DNA from: G963422745 sp963422745
GTDB lineage: Bacteria; Actinomycetota; Acidimicrobiia; Acidimicrobiales; Aldehydirespiratoraceae
Direction: 5' to 3'
Assembly (NCBI GenBank): GCA_963422745.1
Contig: OY730477.1
Location: 310,001-374,000, forward strand
DNA length: 64,000 nucleotides
Shown here: in pieces, positions 1-8,522 of the stretch
Numbering within the stretch: position 1 is the stretch's first letter
Layout of the letters: the number at the start of each line of letters is the position of its first letter
The notes under the pieces: model-generated
What the model was told of the DNA's origin: nothing
What the model saw: only the letters and a program-made list of their open reading frames with translations
Databases searched by the model: none
Position numbers and translations under genes: made by a program

Positions 1-110
1 CCCGTCTTAACGCAAATATGGACGGCACCGACCATGAGGGCCCCGGTTTCCCGCCGCAAACCATTCCAGCACCCAACGAATAACCTCCCAATCCAACGAA
101 GAGCCTCCCC

Positions 111-258
111 GGGGACCAACATTTTCCAGGGGTAACCGCGCCCGTTTCGGGAACCAACATTTCCCAGGATCACCGCCTCCCCCGGGGACCAACATTTTCC
201 CAGGATCACCGCGCCCGCTTCGGGGACCAACATTTCCCAGGATCACCGCGCCCGCTTC
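111..258. repeat. 37-bp tandem repeat array, about 4 copies
   Basis: Four consecutive copies of a unit of about 37 bp begin at 111, 149, 184 and 222. Each opens with GGGGACCAACATTT or a close variant and ends near CGCGCCCGCTTC. The two right-hand copies are nearly identical and the left-hand ones have drifted. The array begins about 14 nt beyond the stop codon of msrA (minus strand), so it lies on that gene's 3' side. Open frames across it are repeat shadows. No other gene is visible in 1-272. Confidence 0.85.
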
Positions 259-272
259 GGGCATCCATGGCC

Positions 273-917
273 TCAGGTGTAGGCGACCTGGCAGAGACCG
301 TGGTTGCAATAGCCCATCGGGTTTCGGTGCAGGTACTGCTGGTGGGATTCCTCGGCGAAATGGAAGGCTCCAGCGTCAACAATCGTTGTTGTTATCTCCG
401 AGTAGCCAGCACCTAACAAGAGTCTCCGATAACGCTGGAGACTCGCCTCGGCCGTTGTTCGCTGCTCGTCGGAATACACATAAATTTCGCTGCGATACTG
501 GGTGCCTATGTCGTTGCCCTGGCGCATGTACTGCGTCGGGTCGTGTATCTCCCAAAACACCTTCAACAGGTCGTCGTAGGTCACCTCCGATGGGTCATAC
601 ACCACCCGGACCGCCTCGTTGTGTCCCGTGAGGCCCGTGCAGACCTCCCGATAGGTAGGGCTGGGGGTGTGGCCACCTGTGAAACCGACTGCGGTGGTGA
701 AGACCCCTTGAAGTTGCCAGAAAAACTTCTCAGGACCCCAGTAACAGCCCAGCCCGAACATGGCGATCAGGTGACCGTCGGGATACGGTCCGGCCAGCGG
801 AGTTCCCAGCACGAGATGAGTAGGCGAGGCTGGCATCGAATCCGGGCGGCCGCCCATAGCATCGGACGGATCAACCGCGACCTGTTTACTTTGCCAAACA
901 CCTGAGAACGGCATCAT
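273..917 (-). CDS. msrA: Peptide-methionine (S)-S-oxide reductase MsrA
   Basis: Reduces methionine-S-sulfoxide in proteins back to methionine, a cytoplasmic oxidative-damage repair reaction fed by thioredoxin. The family's catalytic motif GCFWG appears as GCYWG near residue 57, and the conserved blocks FTGGHTPSPTYREVCTG, HNEAVRVVYDP and QGNDIGTQYRS follow in order. The C-terminus carries NPMGYCNHG with a possible resolving cysteine. At about 214 residues it is normal for the family once the N-terminal extension of about 50 residues is allowed for. I chose ATG at 917; a second ATG follows directly and GGGGAG lies 4-7 nt upstream. A TTG at 929 is possible but less likely. Confidence 0.93.
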   Translation of the reverse strand: MMPFSGVWQSKQVAVDPSDAMGGRPDSMPASPTHLVLGTPLAGPYPDGHLIAMFGLGCYWGPEKFFWQLQGVFTTAVGFTGGHTPSPTYREVCTGLTGHNEAVRVVYDPSEVTYDDLLKVFWEIHDPTQYMRQGNDIGTQYRSEIYVYSDEQRTTAEASLQRYRRLLLGAGYSEITTTIVDAGAFHFAEESHQQYLHRNPMGYCNHGLCQVAYT

Positions 918-1004
918 GAGACTCCCCAACGAGATTCGTACACTCTACGTGGGCGGCTCTGTGGCCGTTCGCCGACACTGCAGTCTCGGCTTTACGATGA
1001 GCTT

Positions 1005-2732
1005 ATGTTTGACATAGTCATCTCCGGGGGAACCGTTGTTGACGGCACCGGAACCGAGGGTCGCAGGGCCGACATCGCGATACGAGCCGGGCGCATAGCC
1101 GCCGTCGGCGACATTACCGAACGCTCAGCCGAGACGATCGACGCTGAAGGCCTGATCGTGTGTCCGGGCTTCGTGGATCCCCACACCCACTACGACGCCC
1201 AGATTTTCTGGGATCCACGTGCCACCCCGTCCAACCTGTATGGCGTCACCTCTGTTATCGCCGGAAACTGTGGTTTCACGCTGGCCCCGATCGCCGACGC
1301 AGCTGATGGGGAGTACCTAAAGCGGATGATGGTGAAGGTTGAGGGTATGGCCTTGGAGGCCCTTGAACAGGGCGTGCCTTGGAACTGGCGGAGCTTCGGT
1401 GAATATCTCGATCGTGTTGATGAGTCCGGGACGGCGGTCAACATGGGCTTCCTCGTGGGCCACTGCGCGCTCCGGCGCACGGTAATGAAGGACGATGCCG
1501 TCGGACAGGAGGCCACGACTTCGCAGATAGCCGAGATGCGACGATTGTTGAAAGAGTCGCTCCAGGCAGGAGGAATGGGCTTTTCAACCGGGCGATCCTT
1601 CACGCACAACGACTGGGACGGCAACCCGGTCCCTAGCCGATGGGCTGGCATCAACGAGGTCCTCGATTTGTGTCGTGAGACTGGTAGGCATGAGGGAACA
1701 ACGCTGGAATGGGTCGCCGATGGCTGTCTGAACGGCTTCAGCGACGACGAGGTCGACTTGATGACCCAGATGTCGCTGGAAGCCCGACGACCACTGAACT
1801 GGAACGTCTTGACTATCGACTCGGCTCGTCGGGAGGCTTACGAGAACCAGCTAGCGGCCTGCGAGAGAGCCAACGAGGCCGGCGCGAGGATCGTGGCGCT
1901 CACAATGCCGACCCTGGTCGGCATGAACATGAGCCTCGGCACGTACTGCGCACTGCATCAGCTCCCAGATTGGTCTGACATTTTCTCTTTGCCCTACCCG
2001 CAACGTATGGAACGGTTGCGTGACCCTCAGGTGGTCACCTGGCTTGAGAATCAAGCTGCTCTGCCTTCTGCCGGGGTGTTCTCCCGGCTGACCGGCTGGG
2101 ATCGGTATCTGGTGGGCGATACCTACTCGTCGGCCAACAAAGGACTCAAGGGACGCACATTGGGTGACATTGCCCGCGAGCGCGGCAAACGTGCATTCCA
2201 CGTGATGGTCGAGATCGCTCTCGCGGATGATCTACGGACCATTTGGTGGCCGTTGCCAACGGACGACGACCCCGAGAGCTGGCGGCTGCGTGTTGAGGCC
2301 TGGAAGCATCCAGCAGTGATGATCGGCGGCTCCGACGCGGGCGCACATCTTGACCGGATGGCCGGGGCGTCCTATCCCCCCGCCTGGATCGAGGATTGCC
2401 TGCACGGCCGGAGGCTGACCACGATGCATGATGCCATCCGGCACATGACCGACGTGCCCGCACGCCTGTTCGGCCTACGAGACCGTGGGCGTATACAGCC
2501 GGGGTACTTCGCCGACATCGTCGTGTTCGACGCCGACACCATAGGGGCTAGCGACATCGAACTCGTCTTTGATCTGCCGGGCAATTCACGCCGACTTTGG
2601 AGTGAGGCCACCGGGATCACCCGAGTCCTGGTCAACGGGGTCACCACCGTTGACCACGGTGTGGCCACCGAGGCCCTGCCCGGCAAGGTGCTGCGCAGCG
2701 GTACCGACACTGAGACCGTTCTGGTGGGTTGA
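1005..2732 (+). CDS. N-acyl-D-amino-acid deacylase family amidohydrolase
   Basis: A metal-dependent amidohydrolase of the D-aminoacylase/dihydroorotase-like superfamily, 575 residues. The N-terminus (DIVISGGTVVDGTG) forms the small beta domain. The metal-binding signature PGFVDPHTHYDAQ lies near residue 55, GNCGFTLAP follows near residue 88, and the late motif GGSDAGAHLDRM is at about residue 444. The C-terminus closes with the usual RIQPGYFADIVVFD strand. The family hydrolyses N-acyl-D-amino acids or related amides; the true substrate cannot be read from sequence. It stands alone on the plus strand, convergent with lysC, and the 259 bp between them hold only short inverted repeats. Confidence 0.9.
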   Translation: MFDIVISGGTVVDGTGTEGRRADIAIRAGRIAAVGDITERSAETIDAEGLIVCPGFVDPHTHYDAQIFWDPRATPSNLYGVTSVIAGNCGFTLAPIADAADGEYLKRMMVKVEGMALEALEQGVPWNWRSFGEYLDRVDESGTAVNMGFLVGHCALRRTVMKDDAVGQEATTSQIAEMRRLLKESLQAGGMGFSTGRSFTHNDWDGNPVPSRWAGINEVLDLCRETGRHEGTTLEWVADGCLNGFSDDEVDLMTQMSLEARRPLNWNVLTIDSARREAYENQLAACERANEAGARIVALTMPTLVGMNMSLGTYCALHQLPDWSDIFSLPYPQRMERLRDPQVVTWLENQAALPSAGVFSRLTGWDRYLVGDTYSSANKGLKGRTLGDIARERGKRAFHVMVEIALADDLRTIWWPLPTDDDPESWRLRVEAWKHPAVMIGGSDAGAHLDRMAGASYPPAWIEDCLHGRRLTTMHDAIRHMTDVPARLFGLRDRGRIQPGYFADIVVFDADTIGASDIELVFDLPGNSRRLWSEATGITRVLVNGVTTVDHGVATEALPGKVLRSGTDTETVLVG

Positions 2733-2991
2733 GTCAACCAGCCTTCAGCGGGTCACAACTCTGCATAGGCGATTGGCTAAATGCACCATCAACCCGTCCA
2801 TGCCATCATGTCAAAGTAGTCGCGCCAAGCCGCGATCCTGCTGGCACCCATCCTGCATCGCTGCGACTCAACGCGTCGGCCAGCGAGGCGATCACGGACT
2901 CTCTGCGTTGTAACGGAAACCTCCGGGGCCGAACCGAGGAAGTGCCAGAACAGTGCCTCGCGTTCAACCCGACAGCGTCGCCTTCAGCGTG

Positions 2992-4227
2992 TCACAGCCG
3001 GGCCCTTAGAGCGGCGGGCTTGTCGAGTTCGAACGCCCGGTGAAGCGCCGACACCGCCGCTTCGGCGTGTCTTTCGCTCACGACACAGGAGATCCGGATA
3101 GCAGACGTCGAGATCATCATTATGTTGATCCCCGCCTCGGCCAATGTCTCAAACATGGTTGCGGCCACCCCCGGATCGGTTTGCATCCCGGCACCAACCA
3201 CGCTCACCTTGGCGATATCGGCGTCCTCGGTGCCTGCGGTGGCACCAAGTTCGTTTAGGAGTCCCTGCACAGTGACCGAAGCAGCAGCCACATGGGTGTG
3301 TGGGACGGTGAAGCTGATGTCGGTGTGTCCGTCCGCCGACACGTTCTGCACGATCATGTCGACGTTGATTTCGTTGTCGGCCAGTGCCCGGAATAGCCGA
3401 CCGGCTACGCCGGGTCGATCCGTCACACCCGACACCGTCATCTTCGCTTCGGAAGTGTCGTGGGTTACCGCCGAGACGATGGCGCTTTCCATGGATTCCT
3501 CCTCGGTTACCCAGGTGCCGGGTACCCAACTGAACGCACTGCGTATGTGGAGCGGCACACCGAATGTGCGAGCGAACTCAACGGACCGCATCGCCGGTTT
3601 GGGGCAACCGGTGGCGGTCATCTCCAGCAACTCGTCGAACGAAATTCGATCCAGTTTGCGTGCTTCGGGCACCAGTCGAGGGTCGGTGGTGAACACACCG
3701 GGCACGTCGGTGTACAGCTCGCATTGATCTGCACCCAAGACATAAGCCAGAGCGACTGCTGTCGTGTCGGATCCCCCTCGCCCAAAGAAGGTGACGTCGT
3801 TGTCGGTCGAGACTCCCTGGGAGCCACCTACGACCGGCACCCGGCCGGCGGACACGGCGTCAGCTAAACGGCCCGGCTTGACGTCAAGGATCTTTGCGTC
3901 ACGATGATTCGCGTCGGTGAGAAATCCGGCCTGGCTCCCGGTGAACGAATCGGCTTCGACGCCTAGATCATGTAGAGCCATCGCCACCAAAGCGCATGCT
4001 TTGCGTTCTCCGGCGGTGATGAGCATGTCCATCTCACGGCCTGGTTTGGTGTGCGACACCAAGTCGGCGAGGTGCATCAGCTCGTCGGTTTCCTTGCCCA
4101 TTGCAGACACCACAACGACAATGTCGTCACCACGCCGCCGATACCGCGCCACGTGATCGGCGACTTCTCGAATGCGGTCCGGGTCTGCGACCGAGGTGCC
4201 GCCGAACTTTTGAACGACCAGGGACAC
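2992..4227 (-). CDS. lysC: Aspartate kinase
   Basis: Phosphorylates aspartate, the first step toward lysine/diaminopimelate, threonine and methionine. The 411-residue protein begins with the amino-acid kinase motif VQKFGGTSV and contains TAGERKA, FFGRGGSDTTAVALA and TDVPGVFTTDPR. Two C-terminal ACT domains follow from about residue 265 (TDRPGVAGRLFRAL, then DPGVAATMFETLAEAGINI), which in this family bind lysine and/or threonine for feedback control. The start is GTG at 4227. It lies about 11 nt upstream of the next minus-strand gene. Length and domain order are typical of actinobacterial enzymes. Confidence 0.97.
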   Translation of the reverse strand: MSLVVQKFGGTSVADPDRIREVADHVARYRRRGDDIVVVVSAMGKETDELMHLADLVSHTKPGREMDMLITAGERKACALVAMALHDLGVEADSFTGSQAGFLTDANHRDAKILDVKPGRLADAVSAGRVPVVGGSQGVSTDNDVTFFGRGGSDTTAVALAYVLGADQCELYTDVPGVFTTDPRLVPEARKLDRISFDELLEMTATGCPKPAMRSVEFARTFGVPLHIRSAFSWVPGTWVTEEESMESAIVSAVTHDTSEAKMTVSGVTDRPGVAGRLFRALADNEINVDMIVQNVSADGHTDISFTVPHTHVAAASVTVQGLLNELGATAGTEDADIAKVSVVGAGMQTDPGVAATMFETLAEAGINIMMISTSAIRISCVVSERHAEAAVSALHRAFELDKPAALRARL

Positions 4228-4238
4228 AGACGGTCAGG

Positions 4239-5603
4239 CTACCGGGTTGGGTTCGGTGGGTCCTGGCCCGCAATCGTCTTGGATTCGTTCGCGGCAGCCG
4301 CGAAGATTCCTTTGCTCATCAGCGACTGGTCGGCGTTTCGACGGGCTTGATATATCGCGGCCCGGGCACCGTGGACCTCAACGGAGTCCGGGTCGGCCTG
4401 TGCGGCCAACTCCACGAGTTGGCACGCCAAGCGCAGGTCACCGGCATCCGCGACTTCTTGTGCCCGTACGGTCAATACGTCAACACCCCCGGCGATGGCT
4501 GCGATCTCGCCCGCGAACACGGCTTGGGGTGCAGGCTTAAGATTGGCCGGGTTCTTGTCCCACCAGCCACCATAGAGCCGCCACAGATTCCGTACGACGA
4601 ATTCGGGTTCGTCATACACCGGCTGCATCCACGGAAGGGCAAGCAGGTCTTCGGCCACCGTCACGGAATGCAAGATCGTGTCAAGCGTCTCTCCGGCGTT
4701 CATCATCTCCAGCGTCTGCTTGGTCAGCGACTCAAGTGCTCCGGCGAGATCGCTGAGCACACGATTGACACGCCCGGAGCCTTGGACCGGCAGTCCGTGA
4801 GCACCGAACATCCATTCGGCGTCATAGTTTTGCATGGCGCGTAGCGCCTCAGCCCATTCCAAGGGATAGCGCTGAACCTTTTGGGGATTGCCACAGTTCG
4901 GGAAGACCCATGTCACGAGGTCGCCTACACAAAGCGCCCGATGTTCAGGCGCCCATGCCCACAGGTGGTCGTCGGTCTCCCCTTTGGCGTGATGCAGCTC
5001 AACTGTCAACCCACCAGATTCGATCGTGAGGTTGCGGTCGAATTCCCGGGTTGGCCACAGCACGCTGTCGGGCAGGAACCAACCCCGATCTGGCGCTGGG
5101 TCGCCGGTTGCCCCGACTCCGAGCCCGTGGCGAGCCGAGACCCCGCCGAACTGACGCAGGTTGATGTCGTAGTTGTACCCGTCAGTGAGGCGATATCGCC
5201 GGAACCGTGCAGCGACCGCCTCGTGGCCAACAACAACCGGGACGTCGTCGCCGTTCGTTGCCGCTTCGTCTGCGAAGGCACCACTGCCTCCAACATGGTC
5301 GAGATGGCCATGGGTGTAGACGATCAACCGAACATGATCTGACGACCAGCGCCGCAGTGCCCGGACGACCTTGTGGCCGTTGCGAGGCGCCGATGTGTCA
5401 AAGCACACCAATCCATCATCGCTTGCGAAGGAGATGACGTGGCTGAACGATTCAACGATGGAAATCCCATCGGCTATCTCATGGACCTGATGGGTCACGC
5501 GGTTCAATGCCTCGTCGTGCGCACCGCTGTCAATCACCCGACTGGACAAAGCAACAGGATCGGTGGTGACGATCGGGAGTGCGCGCCGCGGTTTACCGAC
5601 CAT
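4239..5603 (-). CDS. Alkyl-sulfatase-like metallo-beta-lactamase-fold hydrolase
   Basis: An MBL-fold zinc hydrolase related to the SdsA1/BDS1 alkyl sulfatases, about 454 residues. The metal motif THGHLDHVGGSG lies near residue 98 and a second metal region is at HHAKGETDDHLWAW near residue 208. The region after about residue 260 (PLEWAEALRAMQ, EWMFGAHGLP, NLWRLYGGWWDKNPANLKP) matches the alkyl-sulfatase dimerisation domain. The C-terminal SCP2-like lipid-binding domain of classical alkyl sulfatases appears absent or reduced. The likely job is hydrolysis of a sulfate ester or related substrate; this is inferred from family only. Start ATG 5603 preferred over TTG 5609. Confidence 0.8.
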   Translation of the reverse strand: MVGKPRRALPIVTTDPVALSSRVIDSGAHDEALNRVTHQVHEIADGISIVESFSHVISFASDDGLVCFDTSAPRNGHKVVRALRRWSSDHVRLIVYTHGHLDHVGGSGAFADEAATNGDDVPVVVGHEAVAARFRRYRLTDGYNYDINLRQFGGVSARHGLGVGATGDPAPDRGWFLPDSVLWPTREFDRNLTIESGGLTVELHHAKGETDDHLWAWAPEHRALCVGDLVTWVFPNCGNPQKVQRYPLEWAEALRAMQNYDAEWMFGAHGLPVQGSGRVNRVLSDLAGALESLTKQTLEMMNAGETLDTILHSVTVAEDLLALPWMQPVYDEPEFVVRNLWRLYGGWWDKNPANLKPAPQAVFAGEIAAIAGGVDVLTVRAQEVADAGDLRLACQLVELAAQADPDSVEVHGARAAIYQARRNADQSLMSKGIFAAAANESKTIAGQDPPNPTR

Positions 5604-5632
5604 AGACAAACGCTAACCGACCGACAGCGGGA

Positions 5633-6208
5633 TCAGCGGGTGACGAACAATTCGAGGGAGCGTTCACCGTCGCGCCGGGGATAGCCCAGCCAACACTCGT
5701 CCACGTTGAGCGCCGCCGCGTTGACTGTCGGCTCGTCGATTGTCGGCGCCATATCTTCGGAACTGGCAAAGTCAAGGAGAACTGCAAGCTGGTGCGGGTT
5801 AACGAACGCGGTCGTTGAAGACGAACAAACGAGTGGTTCTATCTTCGATAGCGCGTGGGACATCCGAACACCGCCCACACCCAGGTGCTTCAAACCGGTC
5901 ATATCGAACCCCGCACCGAAGGGCGCATACCCGATCTGTCGCCACGTCCGGTGCTGCCCCCGTTGGCGCAGGCCCGCGGCCCGTAGCCGTGAAACCAAAA
6001 CACGGCTGTCAACCGGTTCGGCTCCCATTGTTAGTGCCCGGCAACGGTCCGCTGTGTCAATGTCGTAGTGATCACCCTGAAACCCGATTCTGCGTTTGCC
6101 TAGCCGCTGGGCGAAGTCGTGCAGCTCTCGCAGGGATTCGTCACTGACAAGATGTGCCCAACGCTCGCCACGCCACTCCCAGATTGCAGCGTCAACAATC
6201 ACAGCCAC
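5633..6208 (-). CDS. DUF4031 domain protein with C-terminal extension
   Basis: The first 75 residues fit the DUF4031 family (VDAAIWEWRGERWAHLVSD, then ELHDFAQRLG and HYDID), a small conserved actinobacterial domain of unknown function. The family members I recall are short, often under 100 residues. This one is 191 residues and has a further stretch of about 95 residues (beginning around TWRQIGYAPFG, ending SLELFVTR) that I do not recognise. It is divergent from the RsbW-like gene at 6322, with a 113-bp gap that must hold both promoters. Confidence 0.7.
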   Translation of the reverse strand: MAVIVDAAIWEWRGERWAHLVSDESLRELHDFAQRLGKRRIGFQGDHYDIDTADRCRALTMGAEPVDSRVLVSRLRAAGLRQRGQHRTWRQIGYAPFGAGFDMTGLKHLGVGGVRMSHALSKIEPLVCSSSTTAFVNPHQLAVLLDFASSEDMAPTIDEPTVNAAALNVDECWLGYPRRDGERSLELFVTR

Positions 6209-6321
6209 CCGTGCACCGTAACCCCGGCTCGCATCATCGTCATCGCACGTACCGTGGCCTCAGCGGCGGGTTCAGCGAAGACCTCAACTCACACCGATAG
6301 GACCATGACATACTTCCAACC

Positions 6322-6723
6322 GTGATTCACGTGAGTGCCGACGAGGTGATGCTCCGCGTTCCCGCACGGCCGGAGTACAACCGGATAGCCCGCGTCGGCG
6401 CTGCTTCGGTAGGGCTACGTCAGGGTATGTCATTTGCTGCCATCGACGTTTTGAGGCGAGTCATTGACGAGGCGTTTGTATTGCTATTGCATGACAGCGA
6501 AGCAGACAGCGACGATTCCGACGATACGGAACTTGAGATTGTGTTCCGGCTTGAGGACGGTGCGCTGGAACTGCAAGCCGCCCGCTGCACGCAGGCGCGG
6601 CTCGACGAAGAAGCGGTTCACCGTTTCGATGCTCTTACCTCTGGGTTGATCGACGACTACGACCTTGATGTCACGCGGGCGAGGTTGCGTATACGAAAGA
6701 GTGCGGTTTCCGAACACGCCTGA
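6322..6723 (+). CDS. RsbW-like ATPase-fold protein, possible anti-sigma regulator
   Basis: A 133-residue protein that resembles the HATPase_c fold of RsbW/SpoIIAB anti-sigma factors. The N-terminus reads LRVPARPEYNRIARVGAASVG, followed by an N-box-like helix FAAIDVLRRVIDEAFVLLL. The glycine-rich G1/G2 ATP-lid motifs of active kinases are not obvious, so ATP binding is doubtful. No sigma factor or STAS-domain antagonist lies next to it. Start is GTG at 6322. Assignment is by fold pattern, not by a clear catalytic motif. Confidence 0.6.
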   Translation: MIHVSADEVMLRVPARPEYNRIARVGAASVGLRQGMSFAAIDVLRRVIDEAFVLLLHDSEADSDDSDDTELEIVFRLEDGALELQAARCTQARLDEEAVHRFDALTSGLIDDYDLDVTRARLRIRKSAVSEHA

Positions 6724-6767
6724 ATGACCCGGCGTTGATTGCTCGCCCACGCGAACCACCGGAGCGG

Positions 6768-7205
6768 TTAACGACCTGTGGAACCGAAGCCGTGCTCACC
6801 GCGATCACTGTCGTTGAGACTCTCGACCTCAACGATGTTGAGCGTCTCGACCGCCTGCACCACAAGTTGGGCGATGCGGTCTCCTCGGACGACCCGGAAA
6901 TCGGTCTCCGGGTCGGTGTTGATTAAGCACACCTTCAGCTCGCCCCGGTAACCCGAATCGATCAAGCCGGGAGAATTGAGACACGTAACCCCATGTTTGG
7001 CCGCTAAGCCGCTTCGGGACTGTACGAACCCGGCATATCCGTTCGGTAACGCGACCGCCAGACCGGTGGGAACCAGCGCCCGACCCCCTCGTGCTGGCAA
7101 GGTCACATCGGTTCTGGCCATGAGATCAATCCCGGCGTCGCCAACCCGAGCGTAGCTCGGTGTGGGCAGGCCCGGGTCGAGACGAAGCACAGGCAGATCG
7201 TTCAC
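6768..7205 (-). CDS. dut: Deoxyuridine 5'-triphosphate nucleotidohydrolase
   Basis: Hydrolyses dUTP to dUMP and pyrophosphate, keeping uracil out of DNA and feeding dTMP synthesis. The five dUTPase motifs are in order: AGIDLMA, the RSGLAAKHGV motif, GLIDSGYRGELKV, RGDRIAQLVV, and the C-terminal glycine-rich arm RGEHGFGSTGR that closes over the active site of the homotrimer. About 145 residues, normal length. GTG at 7205 is preferred over TTG at 7214; neither has a strong ribosome binding site. Confidence 0.96.
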   Translation of the reverse strand: MNDLPVLRLDPGLPTPSYARVGDAGIDLMARTDVTLPARGGRALVPTGLAVALPNGYAGFVQSRSGLAAKHGVTCLNSPGLIDSGYRGELKVCLINTDPETDFRVVRGDRIAQLVVQAVETLNIVEVESLNDSDRGEHGFGSTGR

Positions 7206-7381
7206 CCCCGTCAACCTAGGCGAGCAGGCCTACGCTTGTCCCCTTGGCTTCCGGTACTGCCGTACCCGCCCAATCGGTGAACACAAGTCACCGCGTGCAA
7301 CCCGAGTGAGCGACTCCTACCACGAGTCGTGGTCAACCAACCAGTACCAGCACCAACGAGGTCACAGCTCTGGTCTAGCTT

Positions 7382-8035
7382 ATGTTGATGCTCGCATGGA
7401 TCGATCTGGAGATGACAGGACTTGATCCAGATCGCCATGTCATCGTCGAGATCGCCACGCTCTTGACCAACGACAAGCTCGATGTGATCGCCGAAGGTCC
7501 TGAGCTGATAGTTCACACTACCGACGAGGCGCTTGCCGCAATGGACGATTTCGTCGCGAATATGCACACCAGCAGCGGCCTGCTCGAAGAGATTCGTCGA
7601 TCGAAGGTAACGATCGGTGAGGCGGCAGCACAGACGATGACGTTCCTACGCAAGCACATACCCGAACCGGGCACCGTGCCGCTGTGCGGAAACTCGATCG
7701 GCACCGATCGACGGTTCCTTGCCCGCCAGATGAGCGACGTTGATGAATACCTGCACTATCGCTCCATCGACGTTTCGACATTGAAGGAACTCTGTCGTCG
7801 TTGGCGTCCCGAAATTTCTGCGGCGAGTCCACCAAAGGCCGGTCGACATCGAGCTCTCGACGACATCCGCGAGAGCGTCGCCGAACTACGTCACTACCGA
7901 GGTGCCCTGTTCGGAGTTGGCGAGTTGGCCGAGCATGCTCCCGCAGATCTCGATGAGTTCGACCACGAGGAGGCTTACCCCGAAGACTGGGACCTATTCG
8001 ATGAGCCAGGCCAGGACCTCAACCAACCGCCGTAG
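7382..8035 (+). CDS. orn: Oligoribonuclease
   Basis: A DEDD-type 3'-5' exoribonuclease that finishes RNA turnover by degrading 2-5 nt oligonucleotides and, in actinobacteria, linear di-GMP (pGpG). ExoI region: WIDLEMTGLDPDRHVIVEIA (DxE near residue 8). ExoII: GNSIGTDRRFLARQM. ExoIII: HRALDDIRESVAELRHYR, with the H...D pair. The last 35 residues are an acidic tail beyond the usual domain. The first ATG (7382) is taken; another ATG lies two codons downstream. Confidence 0.96.
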   Translation: MLMLAWIDLEMTGLDPDRHVIVEIATLLTNDKLDVIAEGPELIVHTTDEALAAMDDFVANMHTSSGLLEEIRRSKVTIGEAAAQTMTFLRKHIPEPGTVPLCGNSIGTDRRFLARQMSDVDEYLHYRSIDVSTLKELCRRWRPEISAASPPKAGRHRALDDIRESVAELRHYRGALFGVGELAEHAPADLDEFDHEEAYPEDWDLFDEPGQDLNQPP

Positions 8036-8472
8036 GTCGTGGCTTGTTCGGATACAACACTGACACCAAGTTTTCATCGCCGCGCCGACCTCCACAGCCG
8101 CCACCCAAGATCCGGGCCCAAAACCGCAGCAGCGGCGCCTTGCTCGTCACAGACGCCCAAACCCAAAACCGCAGCAGCACCAAACGCCCGGCAATACCTT
8201 GGGTTTGATCTGCGCCGACATGTCGCCCACCCGGATCCATCGGCGGGCGGGGCCCTGCCGCCATCCGGTCGGGCAAATGTCGGCATCGATCAGCCTTTGA
8301 GGAATTAGAAGGCAATGAAGGTGATGCCGCCCCTTTAGCGTCCGGCACCGGCGCCGGGTCGCCGAGCACGACCGGTTAGCCTTCCTTAACCGTGTCCGCA
8401 TAGCACAAAATTGGGGGATGACCTTAGACGAGGTCGACGGGCTGACCGCCATCGAACTGACATGGCTAGATA
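8036..8472. other. Intergenic region with dispersed 31-bp direct repeat
   Basis: About 437 bp with no convincing gene. It holds a short local repeat (CAAAACCGCAGCAGC at about 8119 and 8165). It also holds the first copy of a 31-bp sequence (8128-8158) repeated exactly at 8476-8506, where it becomes the first codons of the next gene. A frame on the minus strand (8019-8369) looks like chance. A 34-codon frame at 8418-8522 with GGGGG just upstream is listed separately. Confidence 0.6.
8128..8158. repeat. 31-bp direct repeat, copy 1
   Basis: The sequence opening AGCAGCGGCGCC and ending CACAGACGCCC occurs exactly here and again at 8476-8506, 348 bp apart. The second copy overlaps the first codons of the MBL hydrolase gene. 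Confidence 0.85.
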
Positions 8473-8522
8473 ATGAGCAGCGGCGCCTTGCTCGTCACAG
8501 ACGCCCGAGCCCGACGCCGTAG
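8418..8522 (+). CDS. Possible 34-residue small protein, unrecognised
   Basis: ATG at 8418 is preceded immediately by a GGGGG run and opens a frame of 34 codons (MTLDEVDGLTAIELTWL..., basic C-terminus RRLARHRRP) ending at TAG 8522. It overlaps the annotated start of the downstream MBL gene in another frame. The amphipathic acidic-then-basic composition is plausible for a small protein or leader peptide, but there is no family match I recognise. Alternatively this stretch is simply the 5' region of the MBL gene, whose true start may be the GTG at 8527 just past this frame. Confidence 0.25.
   Translation: MTLDEVDGLTAIELTWLDNEQRRLARHRRPSPTP

Noticed and set aside
7..309. 100-codon minus-strand frame
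   Set aside because: It runs through the 37-bp array and the end of msrA in another frame; no domain is visible.
8019..8369. 116-codon minus-strand frame in the gap after orn
   Set aside because: Composition is repeat-like, it overlaps the end of orn, and no ribosome site or domain is seen.
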